From CAWUKT01 sp963923035 (GTDB taxonomy: Bacteria > Bacteroidota > Bacteroidia > J057 > JADKCL01), in assembly GCA_963923035.1 (NCBI GenBank), contig CAWUKT010000016.1, positions 32,870-96,869 on the forward strand: a stretch of 64,000 bases of DNA, written 5' to 3'. The notes under the pieces were generated by a model that was not told where the DNA came from, made no database searches, and saw only the letters and a program-made list of their open reading frames with translations. Positions 42,567 through 51,571 of the stretch are shown in pieces. A program made the position numbers and the translations under genes. The stretch's first letter is position 1; every line of letters starts with the position of its first letter.

Positions 42567-44166
42567 TGTTCAGGATTTGGTTGAGGCCCTTGAGGGGAAT
42601 GATCACCCAATCGGGCCGGCTGTTCAATTCGTAGCCCAGCTCGTAGATGGCCTTTTCAAAAATATGGTACTTGAGGAGGTATTCCACTTCCTGGTAGTAC
42701 CCGATGTTGAGGCCATGGGAGAAGGCGAAATTGAGGTAGGTTTCTAAGAAAACGGCGACGACGGCCCGGTAGTAGCGTCCCCCGAACTTGGTGAGGGTGG
42801 CCTCGTCGAGTTTGAATTTGTGATCCGAGAAAATGGTGGCAAAGACCGAGTAGTGGAAGGAACGCATGATTCCGGCCACATCTTTCAGGGGACTTTGCTT
42901 CACTTTGCGGTCCCGAATGGTCGCTTCCGGCTCGCCCTCGAAGTCGAGGATGACAAAGTCATCGCCGCTCTTGAGGACCTGCCCGAGGTGGTAGTCCCCG
43001 TGGATGCGGATCCGGGAACTGTTCAGGTGGGAAGCGTCAAAATTCAGGATCAGGTTCTTGACCTCGGCCTTGCGCTCCAGGAATTCCTCGGCAAACTCCC
43101 GCGCGCGGGGAGACATTTTGTTGAGGACATTTTCCATCGTCGTAATCCGGTGGTCCAACATATAGAGGATCCGGTTCAGCAACCAGACCTTGTAGTCTTC
43201 GGAGTAGGGAATCGGGGTAAATGCGGTGTCGTGGCGCTTTTCGAAGAGCGCCAGGTGCATCTCAGCGGTCCGCTGGGCCAGCTTCTGGATGTTGCGGAGG
43301 GGCTGCTCCCCGATGAAGGGGCGATAGACCGGCGGCAAATCCTCGACCGCCAAGGGGCGGTACAAGGGAATCTTGGGAAGGTCTTCCGGCGTGAACTCGG
43401 CGGCCTCCACCCGTTTGAAATAGCCCTCCACCTGCTTCACAAACAGGGGCCAGATATCGCCTTCGTTTTCCACCTTGGCCTGCATCAGGCCGATCGTCAT
43501 GCTGTAAAAGTTCGGCTTGGACCAGGTGATGGCGCCGCAGTAGGCGGGTGTATTGCGGAAGTCGGTGTGCTGGGTCAAATAGCGACTGACTTCGTAGTCC
43601 GGGTTCAGGTCCCGGTACAGTTTCCGGTAAATCTTGAGGAAATACTTGTCGTTGAAGACCAGGGTGGTATTGCTCTGCTCGACATTCAGCATCCGACTGG
43701 TGACTGCATCGCCTTTTTTCCAGCCGCTTCCCCTTCCATGCTCAAACGTCAATTGACCTTCGACCACATCCACCACTGAATCTGAAACGACCTTCAGGAA
43801 CAGGTCTTCCCGGAACGCAGGAACATAACAGGCATCCACGAGGAATCCCTTCTGGTCCCCAATCTCGACCTTGCCGATTTTCCCGCCTTCCTCAAACTCC
43901 TCCTTGTCACAGAAGGTCACCGGGACGAAATAGGTATCCGAATTGGAAGTGTGAAAAATGACCTCTACCAACAACAAGTGGACCACCGAGTCTCCGTAGG
44001 GATAGACCAGGTGCCATTCAATCTCGAACTTCTTGACCTGGGTTGACTTCGCTCCGTACCAACGTTTCGTCAGCAGGTATTCAGGAACTACCTTGTTGAT
44101 GAAGGGCCGCTTGAAGTCTTTGTCCTTCAAGATGTCTCGCCAGTCGTTCTTGGTTTTCAGGGTCAT
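42559..44166 (-). CDS. Maltokinase, stand-alone type
   Basis: A 535-residue phosphotransferase of the aminoglycoside-kinase fold. It should phosphorylate maltose to maltose 1-phosphate, the donor for GlgE. Motifs are LLTKRWYGAKSTQVKKFEIE (N-terminal cap), NTTLVFNDKYFLKIYRKLY (ATP-binding Lys), and the catalytic and metal-binding RIHGDYHLGQVLKS, VILDFEGEPE, with KQSPLKDVAGIMRSF. It is a separate protein rather than fused to trehalose synthase (TreS). glgE lies 7 bp upstream and glgB overlaps its end. The usual symbol is mak or pep2; I leave the field empty because naming varies. Confidence 0.88.
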   Translation of the reverse strand: MTLKTKNDWRDILKDKDFKRPFINKVVPEYLLTKRWYGAKSTQVKKFEIEWHLVYPYGDSVVHLLLVEVIFHTSNSDTYFVPVTFCDKEEFEEGGKIGKVEIGDQKGFLVDACYVPAFREDLFLKVVSDSVVDVVEGQLTFEHGRGSGWKKGDAVTSRMLNVEQSNTTLVFNDKYFLKIYRKLYRDLNPDYEVSRYLTQHTDFRNTPAYCGAITWSKPNFYSMTIGLMQAKVENEGDIWPLFVKQVEGYFKRVEAAEFTPEDLPKIPLYRPLAVEDLPPVYRPFIGEQPLRNIQKLAQRTAEMHLALFEKRHDTAFTPIPYSEDYKVWLLNRILYMLDHRITTMENVLNKMSPRAREFAEEFLERKAEVKNLILNFDASHLNSSRIRIHGDYHLGQVLKSGDDFVILDFEGEPEATIRDRKVKQSPLKDVAGIMRSFHYSVFATIFSDHKFKLDEATLTKFGGRYYRAVVAVFLETYLNFAFSHGLNIGYYQEVEYLLKYHIFEKAIYELGYELNSRPDWVIIPLKGLNQILNND

Positions 44167-44173
44167 TATCTAA

Positions 44174-46114
44174 CTAATTGGTTTCCAAACGGAAAAGGTG
44201 AAAGGGCAGGGCATTGGGGTTGAGTTCGATGTAGTTCCACTCCTTCTCCCAGGGATAACTGTTGCCGGTGATGAGGTCGTGGGCCAGGTAGCGGGTGCCT
44301 TCCGAAATGCCCAGCTTGTCCAGCGGAACCTGGACCCAACCGGTTTGGGTATAGTAAGGATCGAGGTTCACCACCATCAGCAGGGCGTTGCCAGTCGCCA
44401 GGTCCTGCTTGAAGTAGGCGATGAGGTGATCATTTTCGATGTGGCAGAGCTGGAAATTGAGGAGTGATTGGAGGGCAGCGTTCTCCTTGCGGATCTGGTT
44501 GACCTTCGTCATCACGTGGGTCAGCTTGTTGCGCTTGTCCCAATCCCAGTGGTGGACTTCGTATTTCTCCGAGTCCTTGTATTCTTCTTTGCCCGGAACC
44601 GCCTCGTGGACCAAATATTCATAGACCGGCCCGTACATCCCGTAATTGGAATTGAGGGTCGCGGCGAGGAAATAGCGGGCCAGGAAGGTCGCTTCGTTGC
44701 CACCCTGGAGGTTCCAGGGGTTGATGTCGGGGGTATTCGGCCAGAAGTTCGGCCGGAAATACTCGCGGCCCGGACCTTCGGTCAGTTCCCGCATGTACTC
44801 TTCCAGTTCGTACTTCGAGTTCCGCCAGGTAAAATAGGTATAGCTCTGGGAGAAACCGACCTTGGCCAGCATGTGCATGACCTTGGGGCGGGTGAAGGCT
44901 TCGGACAGGAACAAGACCCCGGAATCGACCTTCTTGCACTCGGCGATCAGGTATTCCCAGAAGCGGTAGGGCTTGGTATGGGGGTTGTCGATGCGGAAAA
45001 TGCGGACGCCGGCCTTCATCCAGTACTTCACGACCTCGGTCAGGGCTTCCCACAGGTTTTTCCAATCGTCCGTCTCGAAGTAGATCGGCAGGATGTCCTG
45101 GTATTTCTTGGGCGGGTTCTCGGCGTACTGGACGGTGCCGTCGGGCCGCCACTTGAACCACTGGGGATGCTCTTTCACCCAGGGGTGGTCGGGCGCGCAC
45201 TGGAAGGCGATGTCCATCGCCAACTCGATGTCGTGCTTGCCGGCCTCTTTGATGAGGTGCTTGAAATCGGCCAGGGTTCCCAGTTCGGGGTGGATGGCGG
45301 TGTGGCCGCCTTCTTCGGCGCCGATGCCCCAGCAAGAGCCGGGATCGCCCGGCTCGGCCGTGGTCGTATTGTTTTTGCCCTTGCGGAAGTCGCGGCCGAT
45401 CGGGTGGATCGGCGGGAGGTAGAGCACGTCAAATCCAAATTCCGCGATCCGCGGCAGGAGTCGCTCCACGTCACGGAACGTGCCGTGCTGCCCTTCGACC
45501 TCGCTCGCTGAGCGGGGGAACAGCTCGTACCAGGCGCTGAAGCCGGCCTTCTTGCGGTCGACCCAAACCTCACGTTCCGGGTATTTGATGGCGTAGCGCT
45601 CCTGGGGGAACGCCGCAAAATGGTCGTGCAATTCCTCGGAAATGGCATATTTGACCGCTTCCTCGTATTTCTCTTCGTCGGCAAAGACCTTTTTCCACTC
45701 CTTGACCGCCTTTTTCTCTTCTCCCTTCAGCTTCTTCTGGAGGTGGTCCAGGTACTGGACGCCATCCAACAGCTCGACGGAAACGTGCTGGCCGCCTTCG
45801 ACCTTCCGCTCCAATTCGTGCTGCCAATTGAGGGCGTGGTCCACCCAACCGGAGATTTGGAAGCGGTACATCCCTTCCTTTTCCACGGTGAACTCGCCTT
45901 CCCAGCGGTCGTTGACGAGGGGGCGCAGAGGGATGTGGCGCCACTTGCGCTGGCTGGCGTGGCGGTAGGACAGCTTGCCATTGACGACATCGTGGCCGTC
46001 GCCGTAGAGGTCGACCTCTATGCGGACAGATTCTCCGACGATGCGTTTGATGTAAAATTCTCCCCCGTTGATTTCGGGGTGAAGGTTTTCGATGATAACC
46101 CGACGTTGGGACAT
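44174..46114 (-). CDS. glgE: Alpha-1,4-glucan:maltose-1-phosphate maltosyltransferase
   Basis: A 646-residue GH13_3 enzyme. It moves maltosyl units from maltose 1-phosphate to alpha-glucan. An N-terminal beta-domain (about 1-115) is followed by a helical region. The catalytic barrel has VLYLPPIHPIGRDFRKGKNN, the nucleophile D376 in FRIDNPHTKP and the acid/base E405 in FLSEAFTRPK. Their spacing of 29 matches Streptomyces GlgE (D394/E423). The first gene of a three-gene operon with a maltokinase and glgB. TreS, which would supply maltose from trehalose, is not in the window. Confidence 0.95.
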   Translation of the reverse strand: MSQRRVIIENLHPEINGGEFYIKRIVGESVRIEVDLYGDGHDVVNGKLSYRHASQRKWRHIPLRPLVNDRWEGEFTVEKEGMYRFQISGWVDHALNWQHELERKVEGGQHVSVELLDGVQYLDHLQKKLKGEEKKAVKEWKKVFADEEKYEEAVKYAISEELHDHFAAFPQERYAIKYPEREVWVDRKKAGFSAWYELFPRSASEVEGQHGTFRDVERLLPRIAEFGFDVLYLPPIHPIGRDFRKGKNNTTTAEPGDPGSCWGIGAEEGGHTAIHPELGTLADFKHLIKEAGKHDIELAMDIAFQCAPDHPWVKEHPQWFKWRPDGTVQYAENPPKKYQDILPIYFETDDWKNLWEALTEVVKYWMKAGVRIFRIDNPHTKPYRFWEYLIAECKKVDSGVLFLSEAFTRPKVMHMLAKVGFSQSYTYFTWRNSKYELEEYMRELTEGPGREYFRPNFWPNTPDINPWNLQGGNEATFLARYFLAATLNSNYGMYGPVYEYLVHEAVPGKEEYKDSEKYEVHHWDWDKRNKLTHVMTKVNQIRKENAALQSLLNFQLCHIENDHLIAYFKQDLATGNALLMVVNLDPYYTQTGWVQVPLDKLGISEGTRYLAHDLITGNSYPWEKEWNYIELNPNALPFHLFRLETN

Positions 46115-46307
46115 AGCGTCTCAGTTAGTAATTGTCAAAGTGACACTAAGGTAGTGGTTTCCATATTCTCCCGCAAGGGTCGGCGGCTAGAGGAGCAGCG
46201 CTCCAACCTGGAAGAGTATGAATATAACTGGTACTGAGAGGGATTCAGGCCCCTGACCGCTCAAATGATCCTGTATTTTTCACAATTATTTAACCGTCTT
46301 TTTCCCT
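46115..46307. other. Spacer before glgE
   Basis: A 193-bp stretch with no gene; it should hold the glgE promoter on the minus strand, but I find no clear box pair. Confidence 0.35.
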
Positions 46308-47117
46308 TCAATCTGGCAGGCGCTTTCCGTCGGGGTCGATTTTGAATTTTTCGCCTCCCTTTTTTACCCAGGCATATCCTTCTTTGAAACTCCCTACCCA
46401 ATCGTACTCGCAGGGGATGACTTCTTTGCCATTGGCATCGATGAAGCCTTTCTTGTTGTCCTGGTTGGTGACGGGGGCGCGGTCGTTGAAGAAGGATCCG
46501 ATACGCTGATACTGTTCCTCAAGCAAGAGGATATTTCCGGACAGATCTGCCAATCCCACAGCTCCATAACATTTTCCACACCTCAGACAGGGCAGGGATT
46601 TTTCATCATATCTGTATACCTGAAAAACAAACCGGTCTTCCCGTCCCCGGCTCATCATAAATCCATATTCTGCCTCTTTCCAAATCAGACGATGGGGGAT
46701 TACGATTTCTCCCCGGCCATTGACGACAAAATACGTTCCATTGTCGCCAACGGTACAGGCGGAATTGGGTCCCCCATTATAAGGATCAGTAATGCGCAGC
46801 ACACCGAGCTGCTCGGGGCCTCCGGGAGTCAGTTTTTTGGGGTCGCCCTTCACATGGGCATAGATGGGAAGGAATACGATTTCTTCTTTGATGGGCCGGA
46901 TCAAACGTCCCTTCTCATTGATGACGCCAAACTTATCCTTCTTCCGAATGACTGCCAGGCCATCCACAAATTGACTTACCTGGTACTTCTCCTGTTCAGG
47001 GGAGAAAGTTTTGGTCTCGGAATCGTAAACACCAGGAATAAAGGTTTGGGAACAGCCGAATTGGAACTGAATGAGGGAGAGAAAAAGAACCAACCACAGG
47101 GTAAATTTTTGATTCAT
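46308..47117 (-). CDS. WG-repeat lipoprotein
   Basis: A 269-residue protein. The signal FTLWLVLFLSLIQFQFGC ends in a lipobox-like FGC at about residue 22. WG-type repeats are visible: GLAVIRKKDKFGVINEKGRL near the N-terminus, GKCYGAVGLADLSGNILL in the middle, and NKKGFIDANGKEVIPCEYDWVGSF at about 220. A CLRCGKC cluster lies in the central part. WG repeats fold into beta-rich surfaces for protein contacts. A -7-like box, TATTTTTA, ends 4 nt before the ATG. The function is not recognised. Confidence 0.8.
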   Translation of the reverse strand: MNQKFTLWLVLFLSLIQFQFGCSQTFIPGVYDSETKTFSPEQEKYQVSQFVDGLAVIRKKDKFGVINEKGRLIRPIKEEIVFLPIYAHVKGDPKKLTPGGPEQLGVLRITDPYNGGPNSACTVGDNGTYFVVNGRGEIVIPHRLIWKEAEYGFMMSRGREDRFVFQVYRYDEKSLPCLRCGKCYGAVGLADLSGNILLLEEQYQRIGSFFNDRAPVTNQDNKKGFIDANGKEVIPCEYDWVGSFKEGYAWVKKGGEKFKIDPDGKRLPD

Positions 47118-47331
47118 AGGCTAAAAATAAGGCTTTTCAGTGGTCCAAAAGGGGTAATTGAGAAATAAATATCGCTGAAAGCCTTCTATCTCTCGACTAA
47201 ATCAGATATATTTACGTTAAGGAAAGTAAAGACAGGAAACTTTTAACCCCCAAACACAACCCACTATTCAAACACTCTAATTCATTCTCCAGCTTCTAAG
47301 GCTACTTGTTTTTGTATTGTTGAATTTACAG
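47118..47331. other. Divergent spacer before the giant-protein operon
   Basis: AT-rich, with no gene. It should hold the promoter of the 47398 operon; CTTGTTTTTGTATTG near 47,305-47,320 contains TTTG but I cannot pair it confidently. Confidence 0.4.
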
Positions 47332-47361
47332 GTCACCGGTATCTCCAATACCTTTGGTGAC
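47332..47361 (+). promoter_or_regulatory. Leader stem-loop upstream of the giant-protein operon
   Basis: GTCACC-GGTAT pairs with ATACC-TTT-GGTGAC: an 11-bp stem with a 5-nt loop and a 3-nt bulge. It ends 36 nt before the ATG at 47398. No T run follows, so it is not a terminator; it may be a 5' UTR control or stability element. Confidence 0.45.
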
Positions 47362-47397
47362 GGGTAGATTCTTGGCAAAGGATAAACTATTTCGAAC

Positions 47398-50300
47398 ATG
47401 CATTTTTTCATTGATCACACGTCGTTGACCGACCAGTCAACGACCAGTGACAGCTATGGCCCTACGTCAGCCAACCCTGACAAGGAATGGGACGTTTCGG
47501 CCAATTTCCAGCTGTCCTCCGACGCAAAGGCATTCGCCTGTCAAGGAGGAATGATGATCGTGACCAGCTATTATGACCCGAATACCACGACGGTCAATAG
47601 CGATTATGTCAATGTTATCATCAAACCCTCCTCCGGGCTTGACATCGCCTTCCCCCGCGTCAAGTACTACATCTATCGGGGGCTAAAGAAAGATAGCCTC
47701 TTTACCAGTGGGGGAGCCATCTTGCCGGCTGCCTCATCCAACAACGAACTCATTGCAGACATCTGGAAGGCCAAGACCGACCAGGAAACCATCAGTGGTC
47801 CCCTCCCAGACCCAACACCAGTGGTCTTGGGGTTTGACGCAAGTCTGGTAGACTCCGACAAGATTGAAGAAGTATTCAATGGCTCCAAAGCTCCCATCCT
47901 CGCCCACTCCGTGAAGGAAGGGGAATGGTTCGCCGATTTTACTTCTGCATCCGGGGTAAAAATCGGATTTGAGGTCATTATGGACACCGATATGCTGACG
48001 GTTGACATGGGATATGTCCGCAAATCCTCTCACCGGGAGGACGTCAGTTCACTCATCTTTACCTCTCCTACCACCCAGCAGGAATATGATCTCCGGATGG
48101 CCCGGGAAAAGGTCCTTTCCTGGGTAGATCCTGCCGCTTTCTTCGGCATGCACTACTACGTAGGTGTCAAGGTTTCGACCTATTCCGGGTCCACCAAAAC
48201 CACAGAGAGAAAGAAGAAAGAATTGGTGTTCACCGATTTATTGGATGGCCATTTTGCTACGGCAGACCGGGTTTACCTGGACATTCGGAGCGAAAAAGGC
48301 TATTCCTACAATTTCTACGACAACTACAAGGATGGGTCTGGGAACAACATCCAATTTGAAGTCAACGGAAGCGGTGGATTTACCACCCAGGCTTTCACGA
48401 CCAACGATTGGCCCATACTCTACGGAAGTGGAAGTGGCTGGTTGGGCTCAAAAAAGACCAACCGCTTGGAACTGAAACTCCGGGTGAACGACAATACGAA
48501 GCCCTTGCTCTACTTCGAAAATCCGGCGATCATCCGCAGAAGGCGTTCCCGCAAGCACTTTTGGAGCGATTCCAAATTGTTGGACGGCAGTAGCGTGGAT
48601 TGGACCAAATCCATCAAACTCAAGTTCCCCAATTACGGTTCTGGCTCCAACAAAAAAAGCGTTGCGACCTGCCTTCAGCTTCAGTATTTCCGTCAGGAAG
48701 ACAATACCTCGTCTCCAGGTACGGTCCTGAAACTTCAAGAGGAAAAACTGGACGACGTATTTGGCTCTATTGACATGCCAGAGCTTGATCTGTCGGCTCC
48801 TTTTGACATCATGTACCACACCAAAAAGGGATTTACGCAGCAAGGCGGATATTCCTATGTGACGGATACAGGGGCATTTTTCAATCCTTCAACGGTTATG
48901 ATGTTCGCTGAAAAGCGTCACGCCTATCAGGAAAACAACAGCGCGATTCTTCCCCGGGCCGACCTCAGCAATCTTGGCCTCAGTAGCATTAGCATTGGAC
49001 AATTCTTCCCTAAGAACATGGCTTTCGGGCAATGGGAAATTGAGGAAACGGCCGGCAACTTCGTCAAGATTGTTAGCCTCGCAGCTTACAACAAGCCCGG
49101 TGGCCAACCCAAGGTTAAGGATCTCTTTTTCCTCGGCCTCACCCAGTTGGAATTGTTCGAGCTGAGAAGCCTGACTGGCTTTGGAACCGCCCACAAGAAG
49201 TTCCTGTTGTTTGAGAAAATAACCGGAACCGTTGACCTCGACGGACTCCCCTTCTACAAATACAAATTGAAGGTCCAGGGGCTGGACCCGGCTGGAAACA
49301 AGATCGTTGCTGCTCCTACCACGGACATCTTTGTGTACGGAGACGGGGAAAATGTCCTCGCTTCCAAAGATTTTGCCGATCTGGCAAATATGACCAGTCT
49401 CTTGCCCGATCCGGGTCGGATCACTGAATACGAAGATGCTGGATTTGTCATCTACGATGGCACCGACAGCGATGTAATCTCACTGGAATCCACCGGGGTA
49501 ATGACGGTGACCGACGATCATGGCAGTGGAAAATTGACCAGTCCACAGGTGAAATTTCAAGGTTATTTTGCCTTTCCGGTTGACTCCTCAGGCGCTTTGG
49601 ATTGGTCGGGGGCTCCGTATCCTTTGCTGACCATCGTACACGGAAATGGTCACCAATATGGAACTTACGACGAAATCGCAAAGTTCCTGGCTAAGAATGG
49701 GATTGCGGTTCAGGTCATTGACTGTAAAATTTCCACCCAAGAATTTGAGATGGATACCAGTACGGTTACCTCAGGTTCTTTAACCTTCTCCCATGAGTTT
49801 GTGTCCGCGAATGGAGGAACATTGTTCCTTTATATCCACAATGCAACCCCTGCCAACCGGAAGGTTTACAAGGTGGAAGCGGGACTTCCAGTGGATACCG
49901 GATGGACCCACGGCACTGAATTTGAAGTAGATGCCTCTGGTTCTCCTTATGTATTCAAATTCTTGCGGACGGCCAACTATGAGGACCAGCACGGAATGGC
50001 TGCCATCGGCCGGATGAATGTCCTTTTCCGGCATTTGGAATTGGCCCGGACCAAGTACACTACCGCTCAAATCTCCAACAACATCGCCATCATGGGGCAT
50101 AGTCGGGGCGGAGAAGCGGTTGTCAGGGCACCTGAATTCATTGCGGGCAGTGCGGCTCCAGCCACGCTAAACAATATTGAAGCGGTCATTTCCTTGGCCC
50201 CCACCGATCAGTACGATCAGGAGGACCTGGAAGAAGACGTCCCATTTTTCGTACTCTACGGGTCTCAGGATGGGGACATCAAGGGAGCACGGGGATATCG

Positions 50301-51153
50301 TCCGAATAGCACCACCGTTAGAAGCGGTTCCGGTGGGTTTACCCTCTACGACCGAGCCATTCCGAGCAGTGGAAGTAGTCGGAAGGTGATGAGTTTTGTT
50401 CATGGCGCCAGCCACAATGGCTTCATTACCACAAACTCCGACAACACTTCGGCCCCGATGACTCCAGATCAGCAGAAGTCCATAACCAGGGCGTATTTCA
50501 ATGCTTTTCTGCGGACCCACCTGAAGGGAGAAACAAGATGGGAGCCCTACCTGCAGGGTGACCTCCGTCCGCCTTCGATCACCGGAGCTGGTGTTCACCA
50601 ACAGTACAAGCAAATGCCGAACTCTTCGGGTCTTGGAAAAGACTGGGAAACGGGCGGTGGCTGGTCAATTGTAACGGCGGAAACCACCTTTTCCTCCGGT
50701 GACATTTACGAAGGTGCCCTCTGGCCCCACGACATTCACTCTCCCCACGAAACTCAGGGGCTGATCTTGAAGTGGAAAAGCGGGGACAAAATTACCTTTG
50801 AAGTGGATGCCAGTGGCAAGAATGTCTCGGCCTTCGAAGTACTGAGCTTCCGGATTGGACATCGGTTTAAGAGCTCTTCGAAGTATGACAGCGTGGAGAA
50901 AATGCACGTTGGCCTTACAGATTCGAGCAACAACCGCCACACGTTCCAGATTCCGCGCAATGTTCCCTTCCCCGATTCCCGCTCTCCGAAATCGCTGATT
51001 AAATCAGCGATGATCACCATGCGGCTTCCGTTATCTGAGTTCGATTCCAATGGGGTCAACCTCAATTCGATTACCAAAATGGAACTGATTTTCCCCACCG
51101 AGGCTGGCGGCAGTGGCCGTGTAGTCGTGGATGATCTTGAGTTCGCCAATTAA
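47398..51153 (+). CDS. Giant protein with an embedded alpha/beta-hydrolase
   Basis: A 1251-residue protein with no signal peptide. About 1-700 is beta-rich and Ser/Gly/Thr-rich; a basic IIRRRRSRK cluster sits near 378-386. From about 735 to 1010 is an alpha/beta-hydrolase: YPLLTIVHGNGHQYGTYDEI (oxyanion loop), the nucleophile elbow GHSRGGE with S902, LYGSQDGD with D958, and GASHNGF with H1006. The order and spacing fit a Ser-Asp-His triad, closest in feel to the cutinase/dienelactone-hydrolase group. The C-terminal ~190 residues look like a beta-sandwich ending VVVDDLEFA. It is the first gene of a four-gene cassette; a leader hairpin lies upstream. The family is not known to me. Confidence 0.9.
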   Translation: MHFFIDHTSLTDQSTTSDSYGPTSANPDKEWDVSANFQLSSDAKAFACQGGMMIVTSYYDPNTTTVNSDYVNVIIKPSSGLDIAFPRVKYYIYRGLKKDSLFTSGGAILPAASSNNELIADIWKAKTDQETISGPLPDPTPVVLGFDASLVDSDKIEEVFNGSKAPILAHSVKEGEWFADFTSASGVKIGFEVIMDTDMLTVDMGYVRKSSHREDVSSLIFTSPTTQQEYDLRMAREKVLSWVDPAAFFGMHYYVGVKVSTYSGSTKTTERKKKELVFTDLLDGHFATADRVYLDIRSEKGYSYNFYDNYKDGSGNNIQFEVNGSGGFTTQAFTTNDWPILYGSGSGWLGSKKTNRLELKLRVNDNTKPLLYFENPAIIRRRRSRKHFWSDSKLLDGSSVDWTKSIKLKFPNYGSGSNKKSVATCLQLQYFRQEDNTSSPGTVLKLQEEKLDDVFGSIDMPELDLSAPFDIMYHTKKGFTQQGGYSYVTDTGAFFNPSTVMMFAEKRHAYQENNSAILPRADLSNLGLSSISIGQFFPKNMAFGQWEIEETAGNFVKIVSLAAYNKPGGQPKVKDLFFLGLTQLELFELRSLTGFGTAHKKFLLFEKITGTVDLDGLPFYKYKLKVQGLDPAGNKIVAAPTTDIFVYGDGENVLASKDFADLANMTSLLPDPGRITEYEDAGFVIYDGTDSDVISLESTGVMTVTDDHGSGKLTSPQVKFQGYFAFPVDSSGALDWSGAPYPLLTIVHGNGHQYGTYDEIAKFLAKNGIAVQVIDCKISTQEFEMDTSTVTSGSLTFSHEFVSANGGTLFLYIHNATPANRKVYKVEAGLPVDTGWTHGTEFEVDASGSPYVFKFLRTANYEDQHGMAAIGRMNVLFRHLELARTKYTTAQISNNIAIMGHSRGGEAVVRAPEFIAGSAAPATLNNIEAVISLAPTDQYDQEDLEEDVPFFVLYGSQDGDIKGARGYRPNSTTVRSGSGGFTLYDRAIPSSGSSRKVMSFVHGASHNGFITTNSDNTSAPMTPDQQKSITRAYFNAFLRTHLKGETRWEPYLQGDLRPPSITGAGVHQQYKQMPNSSGLGKDWETGGGWSIVTAETTFSSGDIYEGALWPHDIHSPHETQGLILKWKSGDKITFEVDASGKNVSAFEVLSFRIGHRFKSSSKYDSVEKMHVGLTDSSNNRHTFQIPRNVPFPDSRSPKSLIKSAMITMRLPLSEFDSNGVNLNSITKMELIFPTEAGGSGRVVVDDLEFAN

Positions 51154-51163
51154 TCATTTCATT

Positions 51164-51550
51164 ATGAGTACCTACACATTAAATGCCGGTGAATCGGTTT
51201 GGGGTTACAACGGCAACAAATACAATGTCATCGAACTGATGGTCACCACTGAAGGAGTAAAAATCCTCCCCAAATCTCTCGATTGGATCATTGAAGTGGA
51301 CGATGGCAGCAACAAGGTTCGGAATTTCCAATCTGTCTGTACCCCCAATGGCCGGAAATTTCACGCCCGATTTGCCACCGATGCCTTTGCGGGTCTGGGA
51401 AGTACGGTAGATGTCCACTTGCTATCTGGCGAAGAAGTGGTCCATACCTTTTCCGGACTCAACCTCGGCACTTTGGTCCAACCCGCTCCTGCCTGGATCA
51501 CAGCATTGGGATTGCCCGACGCTGACAATGCCTGGGTTGCTACAATTTGA
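51164..51550 (+). CDS. Small beta-rich protein of the giant-protein cassette
   Basis: A 128-residue protein with no signal peptide. It starts STYTLNAGESVWGYNGNKYN and has a predicted all-beta core (VIELMVTTEGVKILP, then FQSVCTPNGRKFHARF, then STVDVHLLSGEEVVHTFSGL), possibly a small jelly-roll or Ig-like fold. It has one Cys. I recognise no family. It lies 10 bp after the 1251-residue gene and 21 bp before the 2055-residue gene, so it is surely in the same operon and may be a chaperone or small structural partner. The ATG at 51164 is preferred to an upstream one that overlaps the previous gene. Confidence 0.75.
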   Translation: MSTYTLNAGESVWGYNGNKYNVIELMVTTEGVKILPKSLDWIIEVDDGSNKVRNFQSVCTPNGRKFHARFATDAFAGLGSTVDVHLLSGEEVVHTFSGLNLGTLVQPAPAWITALGLPDADNAWVATI

Positions 51551-51571
51551 TAAACTAATAATCACAAAAAC

